DNA of 64,000 nucleotides from Ruegeria sp. HKCCD4315 (GTDB lineage Bacteria; Pseudomonadota; Alphaproteobacteria; Rhodobacterales; Rhodobacteraceae). Positions 17,439 through 26,290 of the stretch are shown piece by piece (positions within the stretch are counted from its first letter, which is position 1; each line of letters starts with the position of its first letter). The notes under the pieces were generated by a model, which was not told where the DNA came from, did not search any database, and saw only the letters and a list, made by a program, of their open reading frames with translations. The translations under genes and the position numbers were made by a program. The stretch covers positions 872,501 through 936,500 of the forward strand of contig NZ_WVRN01000001.1 of assembly GCF_013112245.1 (NCBI RefSeq), given 5' to 3'.

Positions 17439-17978
17439 TCAGAGCCCTTCAAATTCGCACAGAACGTGCACATCCATGCCCATGTCTTCAAGAACTTTAC
17501 GGCCTCCCAACTCTGGAAGGTCGATGATGAAGGCGCATGAGATTATTTCGCCGCCAAGCCGCTCGATCAGCTTGATACCGGCCGCCGCCGTGCCGCCTGT
17601 GGCCAGCAGATCATCGACCACCAGTATCTTTTCGCCGGGTTGGATGGCATCGTCGTGGAGTTCGACAATCGCCTCACCGTATTCAAGCTTGTAGTCTTGG
17701 CTGATTGTGGTTCCGGGCAGTTTGCCTTTTTTGCGGATCGGCACAAAGCCAACGCTTAGCTGATGTGCAATCGCACCGCCCAGGATAAATCCCCGCGCTT
17801 CAAGCCCGACCACCTTGTCGATCCGCTCACCGGCGTATGGGTGCAGCATCTGGTCGATAGCCATCCGAAACCCGCGCGGGTCGGCAAAAAGGGTTGTTAC
17901 ATCGCGAAACATGATCCCTTCGTGGGGGAAATCGACGATGGTTCGGATGTAATCTTTGACAGTTTTATTTCTGGACAT
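17439..17978 (-). CDS. apt: Adenine phosphoribosyltransferase
   Basis: Apt salvages adenine by joining it to PRPP, giving AMP. The 179-residue protein has the PRPP-binding motif [14 protein letters not shown] at residues 118-131 and the N-terminal [14 protein letters not shown] typical of bacterial Apt. Length is normal. It stands alone with its own terminator. Downstream metabolism in this window includes MTA phosphorylase (20217-21089), which releases adenine, the substrate of Apt, so the two form a short salvage route although they are not in one operon. Confidence 0.97.
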   Translation of the reverse strand: MSRNKTVKDYIRTIVDFPHEGIMFRDVTTLFADPRGFRMAIDQMLHPYAGERIDKVVGLEARGFILGGAIAHQLSVGFVPIRKKGKLPGTTISQDYKLEYGEAIVELHDDAIQPGEKILVVDDLLATGGTAAAGIKLIERLGGEIISCAFIIDLPELGGRKVLEDMGMDVHVLCEFEGL

Positions 17979-18061
17979 GGGCCAACCCTTTTAGCGTCAA
18001 AACACGCAAGGCTGTTTGGCCCATCATAGGGCACCATGCAAGGTGCCATTCCGGCGCACTG

Positions 18062-18196
18062 TCAGGAGCGGCGGGTCACAATAGCTTTCGGCAGGCTTTT
18101 GTAGCGGTACAGCGTGGCGGGCAACCAAGACAGGTGCGGTTTGCGCCAATTGCGTTGATCTCGCAATAGAAATGCCTGAGCAGTATGAAGGTTCAT
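18062..18196 (-). CDS. Possible small basic protein (44 aa)
   Basis: The frame encodes 44 residues beginning MNLHTAQAFLLRDQRNWR and rich in Arg, Lys, Trp and Tyr, with no membrane segment. Its support is an AAAAGGA ribosome site 8 bases before the ATG at 18196 (another in-frame ATG is at 18202) and its position in an otherwise empty 300-base spacer, divergent from the ribbon-helix-helix gene. Codon use is not strongly diagnostic. I do not recognise the family. Confidence 0.45.
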   Translation of the reverse strand: MNLHTAQAFLLRDQRNWRKPHLSWLPATLYRYKSLPKAIVTRRS

Positions 18197-18282
18197 TGCC
18201 ATATTCCTTTTATTGTTGTTAAGTGCCCGATAACGACAATCACTATGCTATGTATATACAATGCATCGCCTAAAATTGCAAG

Positions 18283-18477
18283 ATGATGTTGGGGACAGTG
18301 CGCGTGGCTAAGAAAGACGGCAAGGGATCGACCAAGAAAAACAGTCAACTGGTCCTGCGCTTGGACAAGGATGAGCGCGACGCTTTTGTCGAACTGTGCA
18401 AAGAGCTGGACACGTCAGCCGCGCGCGAAATCCGCCGGTTTATTCGCGGTTTCATGAAAGAACACGCCGAGGACTAA
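18283..18477 (+). CDS. Small ribbon-helix-helix-like protein
   Basis: The product is up to 64 residues. Its core (SQLVLRLDKDERDAFVELC and the following helix with REIRRFIRGF) matches the beta-strand/helix/helix pattern of ribbon-helix-helix DNA-binding proteins or small Arc-like regulators. The start is uncertain: ATG 18283 or 18286 has no ribosome site, while GTG 18304 (giving an AKKDGKGSTKKN N-terminus) follows GGGGA. TATGTATATAC at about 18245-18256 could be its -10 region. The target is unknown; the divergent 44-codon frame shares the spacer. Confidence 0.75.
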   Translation: MMLGTVRVAKKDGKGSTKKNSQLVLRLDKDERDAFVELCKELDTSAAREIRRFIRGFMKEHAED

Positions 18478-18484
18478 GCGCGCC

Positions 18485-19114
18485 TCAGGCCGGGCGGCGC
18501 AGAACAGCCGTCGCGACCCCCATTCCGATCAAAGTCAGCCCACCAAATCGCGTCATTGCTGTAATAACGCTGGCACGGCCAATTACGCGCCGCAGCCGGT
18601 CGGCCAGCAGCGCATAAGCCAACGCGTTCAGCCAAGCCAGACCCACAAATGTCGCGATCAGGATGACGAATTGGGGGCCCAGCGGATCGGCTGGACGCAG
18701 GAACTGCGGAACAAAGGCGATGAAAAAGGCGATGGATTTCGGGTTCAGTGCGGTCACCGCAGCGGCGTGCCCAAACACGTTGCGCGCCGTTACATCGTTG
18801 TCGGTATCGACCGCGTTCAGCCCGCCGGACGGTGCGCTTCGCAGCAGTTTGATCCCAAGCCAGACCAGATAGGCTGCCCCGATCCACTTTAGCACTGAAA
18901 ACAAGGTGGCGGATGCCAGCACCAGCGCGCCCAACCCCAACAGTGAGGCGGTCATCGCGATAAGATCCCCCACCGCGACTCCGGTTGCCGAGGCCACAGC
19001 AACGCTGCGGCCCTTGGACAGCGCATAGCTAAGCACAAGCAACACGGTCGGGCCGGGGATCAGCAGCAAAGCGGTGGACGCGGCGACAAAAGCCAGCCAG
19101 AGTTCAAGCGACAT
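18485..19114 (-). CDS. LysE/RhtB family amino-acid exporter
   Basis: The 209-residue membrane protein has five to six hydrophobic helices. The LysE-family N-terminal motif is visible as LIPGPTVLLVLSYALSKGR (usual form PGPxxxxV) and the segment GAAYLVWLGIKLLRS is typical of RhtB-type threonine/homoserine-lactone exporters. The substrate is not decidable. It is transcribed toward the small ribbon-helix-helix gene, with an 8-base gap between the convergent stops. Confidence 0.92.
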   Translation of the reverse strand: MSLELWLAFVAASTALLLIPGPTVLLVLSYALSKGRSVAVASATGVAVGDLIAMTASLLGLGALVLASATLFSVLKWIGAAYLVWLGIKLLRSAPSGGLNAVDTDNDVTARNVFGHAAAVTALNPKSIAFFIAFVPQFLRPADPLGPQFVILIATFVGLAWLNALAYALLADRLRRVIGRASVITAMTRFGGLTLIGMGVATAVLRRPA

Positions 19115-19365
19115 GGGGTCTCCTGTAAAGGTGTCGTCACACCAAGCCCTTGTATGATGCCAACGTCAAGTCTCTGCCTTGATCGTTTGGCTGTTTTTGA
19201 GGCGGCAAGATCAAGCACCTGTGCGTTTCTCGCATCTGAATCGCAAAGCTGATGGATTTAAGCAGTGTGGCAACGGCTTGAAGTTTAGATGAAGCTTTGC
19301 TCATTCATCTTGAAACGGTCCTGAACCTCCCCAGACTAAAGGAAATAACTTCGCAGGAGGCAAAG
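19115..19365. other. Divergent intergenic region before the lipid-anchored hydrolase
   Basis: The region separates the LysE exporter from the alpha/beta hydrolase. No gene is seen. It has a heat-shock-like promoter pattern at 19309-19333 and a strong ribosome site (AGGAGG, 19355-19360). An in-frame ATG at 19297 has neither and is not preferred. Confidence 0.6.
19309..19333 (+). promoter_or_regulatory. Weak candidate RpoH-type promoter
   Basis: CTTGAA and CCCCA are separated by 14 bases, as in the sigma-32 consensus CTTGAA-N13-17-CCCCATNT; the TNT after CCCCA is missing (GACTA instead). A sigma-70 reading of the same DNA (TTGAAA with GACTAA) is also possible. It lies 33 bases before the GTG start. 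Confidence 0.3.
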
Positions 19366-20214
19366 GTGCAGATCCAAAGTGCAGATACTAATACGTTGAG
19401 GCGGATCAATCGCATCAAACGGTTGCTGCTTGGCCTCTTGCTGGCCGGGGGCGTCGTGTATGGGGTCATCGTCGGATACATGTACTTCAACCAGCAATCG
19501 CTGCTTTACAAGCCAGACGGTGAATTGCCTGATCCAGCCTCGGTTTCTTTGGCGGATATCGATGTGCGTTCAATGCCTATGTCCGATGGTACGGTTCTGA
19601 CGGCTTGGGCCGCGCCGGCAGCCGTCGAAGGTGCCCCGACCGTATTGTTTTTTCATGGCCAGAGCGGCAATCTGAGCGATCGCGCGGATCGGTTCCGAGA
19701 GATACTGAACAGCGGCTACGGGCTACTAGCGCCCAGCTATCGCGGCTTTCCAGGCAGTGCAGGCGCGCCGTCCCAAGCGGGTTTGATCTCGGACGGATTA
19801 GAGTTGTTTGACCAATTGCGCAGCGCCGGAGAGCAAGTTGTTCTACACGGCCAAAGCCTTGGTACAGGAGTGGCTGCGGCGGTTGCAGCGCAACGGCCCG
19901 AGGCCGAGATGCTGGTGCTGGAAGCGCCGTTTACAGCGACCGTGGATGTGGCAGCTGAACGTTACCCTTGGTTGCCCGTATCGGCCCTGATGCGCGACCA
20001 GTTCGCCACCCGAGACATCATAGACGCTATCGAGGTGCCGACATTGATCTTCCACGGTACCGACGATCAGACCGTTCCCGTACATCACGGAGAACGCCTT
20101 GCCGACATGGGCGGCGAAGGGGTGGAGTTCTTCTCGGTTCAAGACGGAACCCACAATGACTTGTGGTCACATGGTCTGTGGCAAACTGTTCAGGACCGTT
20201 TGCCACAAAGGTAA
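19366..20214 (+). CDS. Membrane-anchored alpha/beta hydrolase
   Basis: The 282-residue protein starts at GTG 19366, chosen because AGGAGG lies 5 bases upstream. An N-terminal helix (about residues 19-40) anchors it. The hydrolase domain has FFHGQSGN (oxyanion region), the nucleophile elbow GQSLG (Ser164), an acidic residue in FHGTDDQTVP (Asp233/234) and His263 in GTHND. It resembles the ABHD13/Bem46-like group. The substrate is unknown. It converges with mtnP, only 2 bases between stops. Confidence 0.88.
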   Translation: MQIQSADTNTLRRINRIKRLLLGLLLAGGVVYGVIVGYMYFNQQSLLYKPDGELPDPASVSLADIDVRSMPMSDGTVLTAWAAPAAVEGAPTVLFFHGQSGNLSDRADRFREILNSGYGLLAPSYRGFPGSAGAPSQAGLISDGLELFDQLRSAGEQVVLHGQSLGTGVAAAVAAQRPEAEMLVLEAPFTATVDVAAERYPWLPVSALMRDQFATRDIIDAIEVPTLIFHGTDDQTVPVHHGERLADMGGEGVEFFSVQDGTHNDLWSHGLWQTVQDRLPQR

Positions 20215-20216
20215 CG

Positions 20217-21089
20217 TCAGAGAATGCGTCCTGCCACTGCGTCCAGCTTGGCCAACAGCGCAGGGTTGCGTTTTTCAGGGGCAGTCAGGATCGCGTATTC
20301 CAAGGCCCTGTCACAGCCATGCGGGCAAGGTTCACGTTCAGCCCCCAGTAACGCGGGCAGCCCCTTGACCAATGCGCGACCCTTGTCAGCGTTGCCGGTC
20401 AGCGTTGCGATGATGGCGGTCACGTCAACCTCACCATGGTCCGGGTGCCAGCTGTCATAATCCGTGACCATCGCGACCGAGGCGTAACAAAGCTCGGCTT
20501 CGCGGGCGAGTTTGGCTTCGGGCATGTTGGTCATGCCAATCACATCACAGCCCCATTGCTCGCGATACATCTTGGATTCTGCGAGGGATGAGAACTGAGG
20601 CCCCTCCATCGCCAGATAGGTGCCGCCACGAAGGATATTGATGCCCGCGGCTTTCCCTGCTGTTTCGCAGGCGTCTGACAGGCGCGGACAAGTCGGATGC
20701 GCCACGCTGACATGAGCCACACAGCCACTTCCGAAAAAGCTCTTATCCCGTGCAAAAGTCCGGTCGATGAACTGATCGACAATCACGAAGTCGCCGGGTG
20801 CCATATGCTCGCGAAACGATCCACAGGCTGAAACCGAGATCACGTCCGTCACGCCCAGCCGCTTTAACGCGTCGATATTGGCGCGATAGGGCACATCGGT
20901 TGGCGAATGCACGTGGCCGCGCCCATGACGCGGCAGAAAGGCCATATCGACACCGTCTAATGAACCGGTCAGGATCTGGTCCGATGGCGTTCCCCATGGA
21001 CTCTCAACCTCGACCAATTCCGCATTTTCCAGCCCGTCGATCTCATAGATGCCTGATCCGCCAATAACGGCAATCTTGGTTTGGGTCAC
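20217..21089 (-). CDS. mtnP: S-methyl-5'-thioadenosine phosphorylase
   Basis: MtnP splits methylthioadenosine with phosphate into adenine and methylthioribose-1-phosphate. The 290-residue protein belongs to PNP/MTAP family 2: IAVIGGSGIYEIDGLE at the N-terminus, LPRHGRGHVHSPTDVPYRAN, SACGSFREHMAPGDFVIVDQ and MEGPQFSSLAESKMYR are all family motifs. The start is GTG at 21089 (GTG ACC CAA). The released adenine can be used by Apt in the same window. It stands alone on the minus strand. Confidence 0.95.
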   Translation of the reverse strand: MTQTKIAVIGGSGIYEIDGLENAELVEVESPWGTPSDQILTGSLDGVDMAFLPRHGRGHVHSPTDVPYRANIDALKRLGVTDVISVSACGSFREHMAPGDFVIVDQFIDRTFARDKSFFGSGCVAHVSVAHPTCPRLSDACETAGKAAGINILRGGTYLAMEGPQFSSLAESKMYREQWGCDVIGMTNMPEAKLAREAELCYASVAMVTDYDSWHPDHGEVDVTAIIATLTGNADKGRALVKGLPALLGAEREPCPHGCDRALEYAILTAPEKRNPALLAKLDAVAGRIL

Positions 21090-21155
21090 AGTCCTGCTCC
21101 ACGTATTGAATTGCTGTCGGATTTGTGCGGGCTGGGGGTGCTTTTGACAAGGGGT

Positions 21156-21716
21156 CTAATCCTGTTTCGGCAGCAGGTTACGCAGATGAGACTGTGTCTT
21201 GAAATCAGCCCAGGCTGTGCCGAACGTGTCCAGTGGCCAGGTTAAGTTCTGCGGTTGCCCATGCCTGTCACGAAATACAAAGCGATACTCGTCCCCGGCC
21301 AGCATGGCATCTAACAGGTCTTCGGCACGCTGATCTTCGAAGGTGCAGCCAAGCCCGATCAGGCAACCGGGACGCCGCGTGCGCCAGATGGTTTCATTAC
21401 CCTTGTCGATGCGAAACCCGGACGGATTGAAAAGGGTGCCGGGTTCCATCCCGAATTCCACCTTGAAGCCTTGGGCCTCTGGCGTGATGAAAACGAACTG
21501 TGCCGCAAATTTCGGTCTTTGCGAAAACACCTCTGCCCGTCGGATGTAACACCGCTGCTTCAACGCCCCGTGTTCTTCGCGTTCGTCGCAGATCGAATTC
21601 CATATCCCGAAAATCTCATGGTGGGTGACCCGCCAATTCCCGGCCGTGTCGTTACCTTCCAGATCCTGGGCCAAAGCGGGCAGGGCTGAAACGAGAAAGA
21701 GCATGATCCAACGCAT
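21156..21716 (-). CDS. Exported protein, possibly IalB-like
   Basis: The 186-residue precursor starts at the ATG (21716) directly before a signal peptide, MRWIMLFLVSALPALAQDLE; the frame extends 70 codons further but that part looks non-coding. The mature protein has a WRVTHHEIFGIWNSICDE start, four cysteines and a C-terminal FRDRHGQPQNLTWPLDTF. The layout resembles invasion-associated locus B (IalB) family periplasmic proteins, but the match is only moderate. It is divergent from the SulP gene. No enzyme motif is seen. Confidence 0.75.
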   Translation of the reverse strand: MRWIMLFLVSALPALAQDLEGNDTAGNWRVTHHEIFGIWNSICDEREEHGALKQRCYIRRAEVFSQRPKFAAQFVFITPEAQGFKVEFGMEPGTLFNPSGFRIDKGNETIWRTRRPGCLIGLGCTFEDQRAEDLLDAMLAGDEYRFVFRDRHGQPQNLTWPLDTFGTAWADFKTQSHLRNLLPKQD

Positions 21717-21882
21717 GACCACACTGTTGGTTGGTGAACCGTAGACCTGCAAGTCACGTTGCCGCGAGGCCGAGGTATGCATCAAGCACATGGCTGCATC
21801 CCGCTTGATGCGGTAGCTCAACACCCTTGTGTCCGCTACATAGGCGCCTTCGCGCGAACATAAAACCCTATAGGACTGACCA

Positions 21883-23517
21883 ATGCCCCGAGCCTTGCTG
21901 GCAAGTTTTGCCAACCGCGTTGCCATGCCCGATCTGCGCTGGGTGCCTGATGAGGGGTTGACCTTCTCTCGCCTGCGGATCGAACTCTTGTCCGGCCTGA
22001 CCGTGGCCCTTGCGTTGGTGCCCGAGGCTGTGGCTTTTGCCTTTGTCGCAGGCGTGCACCCGCTGGTTGGTCTCTATGCGGCGTTCCTGGTTGGCCTGAT
22101 CACGGCACTGATCGGCGGGCGGCCCGGTATGATCTCGGGCGCGACCGGCGCTCTGGCGGTTGTCATGGTGGCGCTGGTGGCCGAACACGGGGTCGAATAC
22201 CTTTTCGCGACCGTTGTTCTTATGGGAATTCTCCAAGTCATAGCCGGGGCGATGCATTGGGGGCGCTTTATCCGTCTGGTGCCGCACCCGGTGATGCTGG
22301 GCTTTGTGAACGGTTTGGCCATCGTGATCTTTCTGGCCCAGATGGGGCAGTTCAAAGTGCCCGGAACCATGGAAAACACCGGCCATGGCATGAGCGGAGG
22401 GGAATGGCTGTCGGGAATGCAGCTTTACACCATGTTGGGTCTTGTGGCGCTGACAATGGCGGTGATCTGGGTCATGCCACGTGTCACGCGCATCATTCCT
22501 GCGCCTCTGGCCGGAATTCTGGTGGTCGCGGCTCTGGTTATCGGCCTGGGACTGGACGTGCCACGCGTTGGCGATCTTGCCTCGATCGAAGGCGGTCTCC
22601 CTGCGTTCCACATCCCGATGGTGCCGCTGAACTGGGAAACGTTCGAAATCATTCTGCCTTATGCTGTCATTCTGGCGGCCATTGGTCTGATCGAATCCCT
22701 GTTGACCCTGAACCTTGTGGGCGAGATCACCGGAAAACGCGGTGGCGCGTCTCAGGAATGCATCGCGCAGGGCGCATCGAATATCGTGACCGGGTTCTTT
22801 GGCGGCATGGGCGGCTGCGCAATGATTGGTCAGTCGATGATCAACGTGAAATCCGGCGGCCGAACTCGTATCGCCGGTATCGCGGCAGCGCTGTTCCTGC
22901 TGGTCTTTATCCTGTTTGCCTCGCCCCTGATCGAACAAATCCCGCTGGCCGCTTTGGTCGGTGTGATGTTCATGGTGGTGATCGGCACCTTTGCGTGGAA
23001 CTCGTTCAAGATCATGCGCAAGGTCCCCATGACAGATGCTTTTGTCATCGTTCTGGTGACCGTCGTGACCGTGATGGAGGACCTTGCGGTTGCCGTTGTG
23101 GTCGGCGTCATCGTCTCGGCCCTGGCTTATGCCTGGAACAACGCCAAACGCATTCACGCGGTCACGCGCGACTCTGAGACCGAAAAGGGCGCAAAGGTCT
23201 ACGAAATTCAAGGACCGCTGTTCTTTGGGTCTTCTGATGGTTTCATCGAACTGTTCGACGTCCCGAACGACCCTGAAACCGTGATCGTCGATTTTGCAGA
23301 AAGCCGGGTCGTGGATCAGTCTGCTTTGCAGGCCATCGAAAACATCGCTGCTAAATACGAAGCTGCGGGAAAACGTGTCATGCTGCGCCACCTGAGCCGC
23401 GATTGTCATAAGCTGTTGAACAAGGCAGGACACCTGATGGTCGACAGCGATGACGACCCGGATTACGAACTGGCGGTCGACTATTCCGTCCGCACCGGTA
23501 TTCTTGGCGGGCACTAA
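21883..23517 (+). CDS. SulP family anion transporter with STAS domain
   Basis: The 544-residue protein has the SLC26/SulP membrane domain (about 10-14 helices, residues 25-400) and a cytoplasmic STAS domain (about 425-540). SulP features are the N-terminal LTVALALVPEAVAFAFVAGV and GGMGGCAMIGQSMINVKSGG near residue 310. The STAS helix motif is VVDQSALQAIE. Members carry sulfate, bicarbonate or other anions; sequence alone does not decide, though this short-loop type resembles the bicarbonate-transporter BicA group. It ends in a terminator shared with the convergent acetyltransferase gene. Confidence 0.93.
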   Translation: MPRALLASFANRVAMPDLRWVPDEGLTFSRLRIELLSGLTVALALVPEAVAFAFVAGVHPLVGLYAAFLVGLITALIGGRPGMISGATGALAVVMVALVAEHGVEYLFATVVLMGILQVIAGAMHWGRFIRLVPHPVMLGFVNGLAIVIFLAQMGQFKVPGTMENTGHGMSGGEWLSGMQLYTMLGLVALTMAVIWVMPRVTRIIPAPLAGILVVAALVIGLGLDVPRVGDLASIEGGLPAFHIPMVPLNWETFEIILPYAVILAAIGLIESLLTLNLVGEITGKRGGASQECIAQGASNIVTGFFGGMGGCAMIGQSMINVKSGGRTRIAGIAAALFLLVFILFASPLIEQIPLAALVGVMFMVVIGTFAWNSFKIMRKVPMTDAFVIVLVTVVTVMEDLAVAVVVGVIVSALAYAWNNAKRIHAVTRDSETEKGAKVYEIQGPLFFGSSDGFIELFDVPNDPETVIVDFAESRVVDQSALQAIENIAAKYEAAGKRVMLRHLSRDCHKLLNKAGHLMVDSDDDPDYELAVDYSVRTGILGGH

Positions 23518-23522
23518 GTTCG

Positions 23523-23550
23523 AAAAGCGGCTTTACAGGCCGCCTTTTTT
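23523..23550. terminator. Bidirectional terminator between SulP and CatB-like genes
   Basis: GCGGC/GCCGC form the core stem (23527-23531 with 23539-23543), extended by AAA/TTT with one bulge. Plus strand: followed by TTTTTT. Minus strand: followed by CTTTTCG. Both convergent genes can use it. Confidence 0.7.
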
Positions 23551-24188
23551 CACGAAGCCATTTGTTCCAGCAGTTCGATATTGCCCGACAGTAGTGCTTC
23601 CTCGGCCTCAGATATCCTATCGGCAGGCCAATCCCACCATTTTAAGGCAAGCAATCGATCAATGGTGTCTTGGTCAAACCTGAATCGACGCACCTCGGCT
23701 GGATTACCTGTAACGACCGCATAAGGTGGGATCGTACCACGTACGACAGAGCCTGCTCCGACTATTGTGCCGTCGCCAATTTTTGCCCCCGGCATGATCA
23801 AAGCACCATAGGCGATCCAAACGTCGTTTCCGATCACAGTGTCACGCGTGTCCGGCTGATATTCCAACAGCTTTGCAGGATCGAAAACCGGGAACGGGAA
23901 GCACGTCGCTCCATCCATGGCGTGGTTGGCCGATGACGTGATGAACCGAACGCCGTGGGCGATTTGACAGAACTTACCAATCACAAGACGTTCGCGCGAA
24001 GACGGATAAAGATATGGGGCCAAGCGAGAGGCCCAATCCGTTGGCGCTTCGAAATCAGACGCATAGCTGTAATCGCCCGCCTGAAAGCGAGGGTGATCGA
24101 TGGCTTGATTGAGGAGCACCGTCCCCAGGTGTTCGGTTCCGTCAGGCAGGGTCACCGGGTAGCGGTGAGAGGCTTTGGGTAGGGGCAT
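23550..24188 (-). CDS. CatB-related hexapeptide O-acetyltransferase
   Basis: The 212-residue protein is a left-handed beta-helix acetyltransferase of the xenobiotic (Vat/CatB) group. GKFCQIAHGVRFITSSANHA followed by MDGATCFPF matches the catalytic-loop signature, with the His of ANHAMDG as the likely catalytic base. Hexapeptide repeats run through GNDVWIAYGALIMPGAKIGD. The ATG at 24188 overlaps the stop of the upstream flavin reductase (TGATG); a TTG one codon earlier is less likely. Similarity to chloramphenicol acetyltransferase type B does not by itself mean antibiotic resistance. Confidence 0.88.
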   Translation of the reverse strand: MPLPKASHRYPVTLPDGTEHLGTVLLNQAIDHPRFQAGDYSYASDFEAPTDWASRLAPYLYPSSRERLVIGKFCQIAHGVRFITSSANHAMDGATCFPFPVFDPAKLLEYQPDTRDTVIGNDVWIAYGALIMPGAKIGDGTIVGAGSVVRGTIPPYAVVTGNPAEVRRFRFDQDTIDRLLALKWWDWPADRISEAEEALLSGNIELLEQMAS

Positions 24189-24793
24189 CAATCATCTGGC
24201 CTTGATAGGCTGAACAACTCGGACACAACGGCATAGTCCCGGTATCCAAGCCGTGCCAGCGGTTGAAACGATGTCACATCAAACTTACCGTCCCGGATGT
24301 GATCATCGTGCAGATGCACGCCGATTACTTCGCCAAATACAACCCGATTGGCTTCACCGGGTAGAGTGACGATCTGGGTGAGCTTGCATTCCAGTGCAGC
24401 GGGTGCCCCTGCAATCCGGGAACATGGAATCGTTTCGCATTCGACGGGTGACAACCCGGCATGTTCAAACTCATCAACGTCTTTCGGCAGACCGGCCGAA
24501 CTGGCGTTCATCGCGTCCCGATGAGCATGGGCCACCACGTTTACACAGAAAACGCCGGTCGCTTCGATATTGGCGATGCTGTCCTTGCCTCCGTTCTGAT
24601 CGTGCTTGGTGCCGGTTGTGGCGAACATCACTTGCGGTGGCGTGTAGGCGACGCCATTGAAAAAGGAATAAGGTGCCAGATTGTTGATCCCATTTGCATC
24701 CCGGGTTGAAATCCAGCCGATCGGGCGCGGTGTGATAATGGCGTTGAACGGGTTGTGCGGCAGGCCGTGGCCGTCTTCGGGGCGATAGAACAT
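24188..24793 (-). CDS. Flavin reductase-like (FMN-binding) protein
   Basis: The 201-residue protein belongs to the flavin reductase-like split-barrel family. The pattern NAIITPRPIGWISTRDANG near residue 18 and NLAPYSFFNGVAYTPPQVMF bind FMN in this family, and GEVIGVHLHDD is the usual C-terminal region. It may reduce flavin for a partner oxygenase or act on a small aromatic substrate; no oxygenase is adjacent. It is coupled to the CatB-like gene by a 1-nt overlap and is divergent from a GNAT. Confidence 0.9.
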   Translation of the reverse strand: MFYRPEDGHGLPHNPFNAIITPRPIGWISTRDANGINNLAPYSFFNGVAYTPPQVMFATTGTKHDQNGGKDSIANIEATGVFCVNVVAHAHRDAMNASSAGLPKDVDEFEHAGLSPVECETIPCSRIAGAPAALECKLTQIVTLPGEANRVVFGEVIGVHLHDDHIRDGKFDVTSFQPLARLGYRDYAVVSELFSLSRPDD

Positions 24794-24864
24794 CTGATCT
24801 CCAAGCGTTTGCCCAAGGCGTACCGAAGTGCTAGGGCGAATTCCAGCAAGGAAAAGAGGGCAGG

Positions 24865-25359
24865 GTGCAGCAATTCGGGATCAGGCCGGAAGAGCCGGAC
24901 GATTGGTGGGAGGTTGAGGCCCTCTATGACCTGTGCTTTGCGCCGGGTCGTGAGGCTTTGTCGTCTTATCGATTGCGCGATGACGTGCCGCCGGTCACGG
25001 GGCTGTCTTTGGTCGCGCGGGATGGTCAGGGCATTCTGGCCGGTGCAATCCGGTTCTGGCCCGTTCATGTCGGCGATCACGATGCGTTACTGTTGGGGCC
25101 CGTCGCCGTACACCCTACTCATCAGGGCGAGGGGCTGGGCGGGTATCTGATCCACGCAGGTGTTGAGGCGGGGCGCACGCGCGGGTGGCAGCGTGTCATG
25201 CTGGTGGGTGATGAACCCTATTACAAACGGTTCGGATTCGCGCGTTTGAGTGGGGTCGAGATGCCGCCGCCCACCAATCCTGACAGGGTTTTGGGATTGG
25301 AATTGAAACCCGGCGTCTGGTCCGGGGTAGTGGGTGCAGTTACCCGTTGGAGCCGCTGA
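24865..25359 (+). CDS. GNAT N-acetyltransferase
   Basis: The 164-residue protein has the GNAT signature in LGPVAVHPTHQGEGLGGYLI (Q/RxxGxG/A as HQGEGLGG) and the YYKRFGFARLSG motif found in YhbS-like acetyltransferases. Start is GTG 24865 after AAGAGGGCAGG. The acceptor is unknown. It is followed after 52 bases by the EcsC-family gene on the same strand, probably in one transcript. Confidence 0.88.
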   Translation: MQQFGIRPEEPDDWWEVEALYDLCFAPGREALSSYRLRDDVPPVTGLSLVARDGQGILAGAIRFWPVHVGDHDALLLGPVAVHPTHQGEGLGGYLIHAGVEAGRTRGWQRVMLVGDEPYYKRFGFARLSGVEMPPPTNPDRVLGLELKPGVWSGVVGAVTRWSR

Positions 25360-25411
25360 CCTATTGAATCCACGCCGCGCAACGCCGATGTTTATGGGCA
25401 GGAGGGCGTAG

Positions 25412-26155
25412 ATGCAGAACGTGGTTCTTGTTGAAAACGTGGATGCCGAGGCCGAACTGGATCGTCTGGCGGATCACTACCGATCTGCCGGTGGTGCTGG
25501 TGTGAAACTCTTGAACAAGCTGGGCGGATCAGCCGAGTCTTTGCTGGAGCAGTTGCCGGAACCGGTGCGGCATGGCTTGACCGGAGCAACCGAGCAGGCT
25601 TTGTGGCTGGCGATGCACGCCGCGCAAGGTTCACGGCGCGCCGTTCCCGATCAGAAACCCTGGGTGAATACCGCTGTCACGACGGCCATGGGTGCGGCTG
25701 GCGGGCTGGGTGGGGTTTCGACAGCTTTGATGGAATTACCCGCAACAACCGCTATGCTGCTACGCGCCATTCAAGGGGCTGCGGCGCGCGAAGGCTTTGA
25801 CCCTACAGCAGAGAACGTGAAATTCGACTGTGTGCGGGTTCTGTCCGCCTCGGGGCCGCTTTCCCATGACGATGGTGCGGATCTTGGCTTTTTCTCGGTT
25901 CGCTTGACCCTGACGGGGCCCGCTATGCAGCGCCTGATTGCAGCAGTTGCACCGCGCTTTTCGATTGTGTTGGGCCAAAAGCTGGCGGCCCAGTCCGTAC
26001 CCGTACTCGGAGCCTTAGCCGGCGGTGGGACGAACTATGTCTACACGCGGTACTACCAGCAGATTGCACGCGTACATTTTGGATTGAGACGTCTGGCAAT
26101 CGACGCTGATATTCCCCACGACGAACTGGTGCGGCAGCTTTCGGCCCGAATGTAA
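25412..26155 (+). CDS. EcsC family protein
   Basis: The 247-residue protein belongs to the EcsC family (named after Bacillus EcsC), with a glycine-rich amphipathic segment AMGAAGGLGGVSTALMELP around residue 95 and the family ending in VYTRYYQQIARVHFGLRRL. Membrane association is likely through the Gly/Ala-rich helices, but the biochemical function of the family is not known. GGAGGG precedes the ATG by about 8 bases. Confidence 0.88.
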   Translation: MQNVVLVENVDAEAELDRLADHYRSAGGAGVKLLNKLGGSAESLLEQLPEPVRHGLTGATEQALWLAMHAAQGSRRAVPDQKPWVNTAVTTAMGAAGGLGGVSTALMELPATTAMLLRAIQGAAAREGFDPTAENVKFDCVRVLSASGPLSHDDGADLGFFSVRLTLTGPAMQRLIAAVAPRFSIVLGQKLAAQSVPVLGALAGGGTNYVYTRYYQQIARVHFGLRRLAIDADIPHDELVRQLSARM

Positions 26156-26290
26156 TTTTCCCGTCAAACCCGCGCCTGACTTGGCGATGAACACATTATA
26201 TGGTATCTTGTAGCATGCCTTACACCAAATGGGTTCGTTTTGATCCTATGTGCGAAAGGGCTGAATTTTGACCTAAGGAACCGCCAGGTC

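Noticed and set aside
21868..23514. Long antisense frame of 548 codons opposite the SulP gene.
   Set aside because: It mirrors the coding frame of a clear SulP transporter and its translation is His/Asp/Arg/Gln-rich without domains, typical of antisense frames in GC-rich genomes.
23550..24188. CatB-like gene as an antibiotic-resistance gene.
   Set aside because: The fold and catalytic loop agree with xenobiotic acetyltransferases, but such chromosomal genes are common and no mobile element or resistance context is present.
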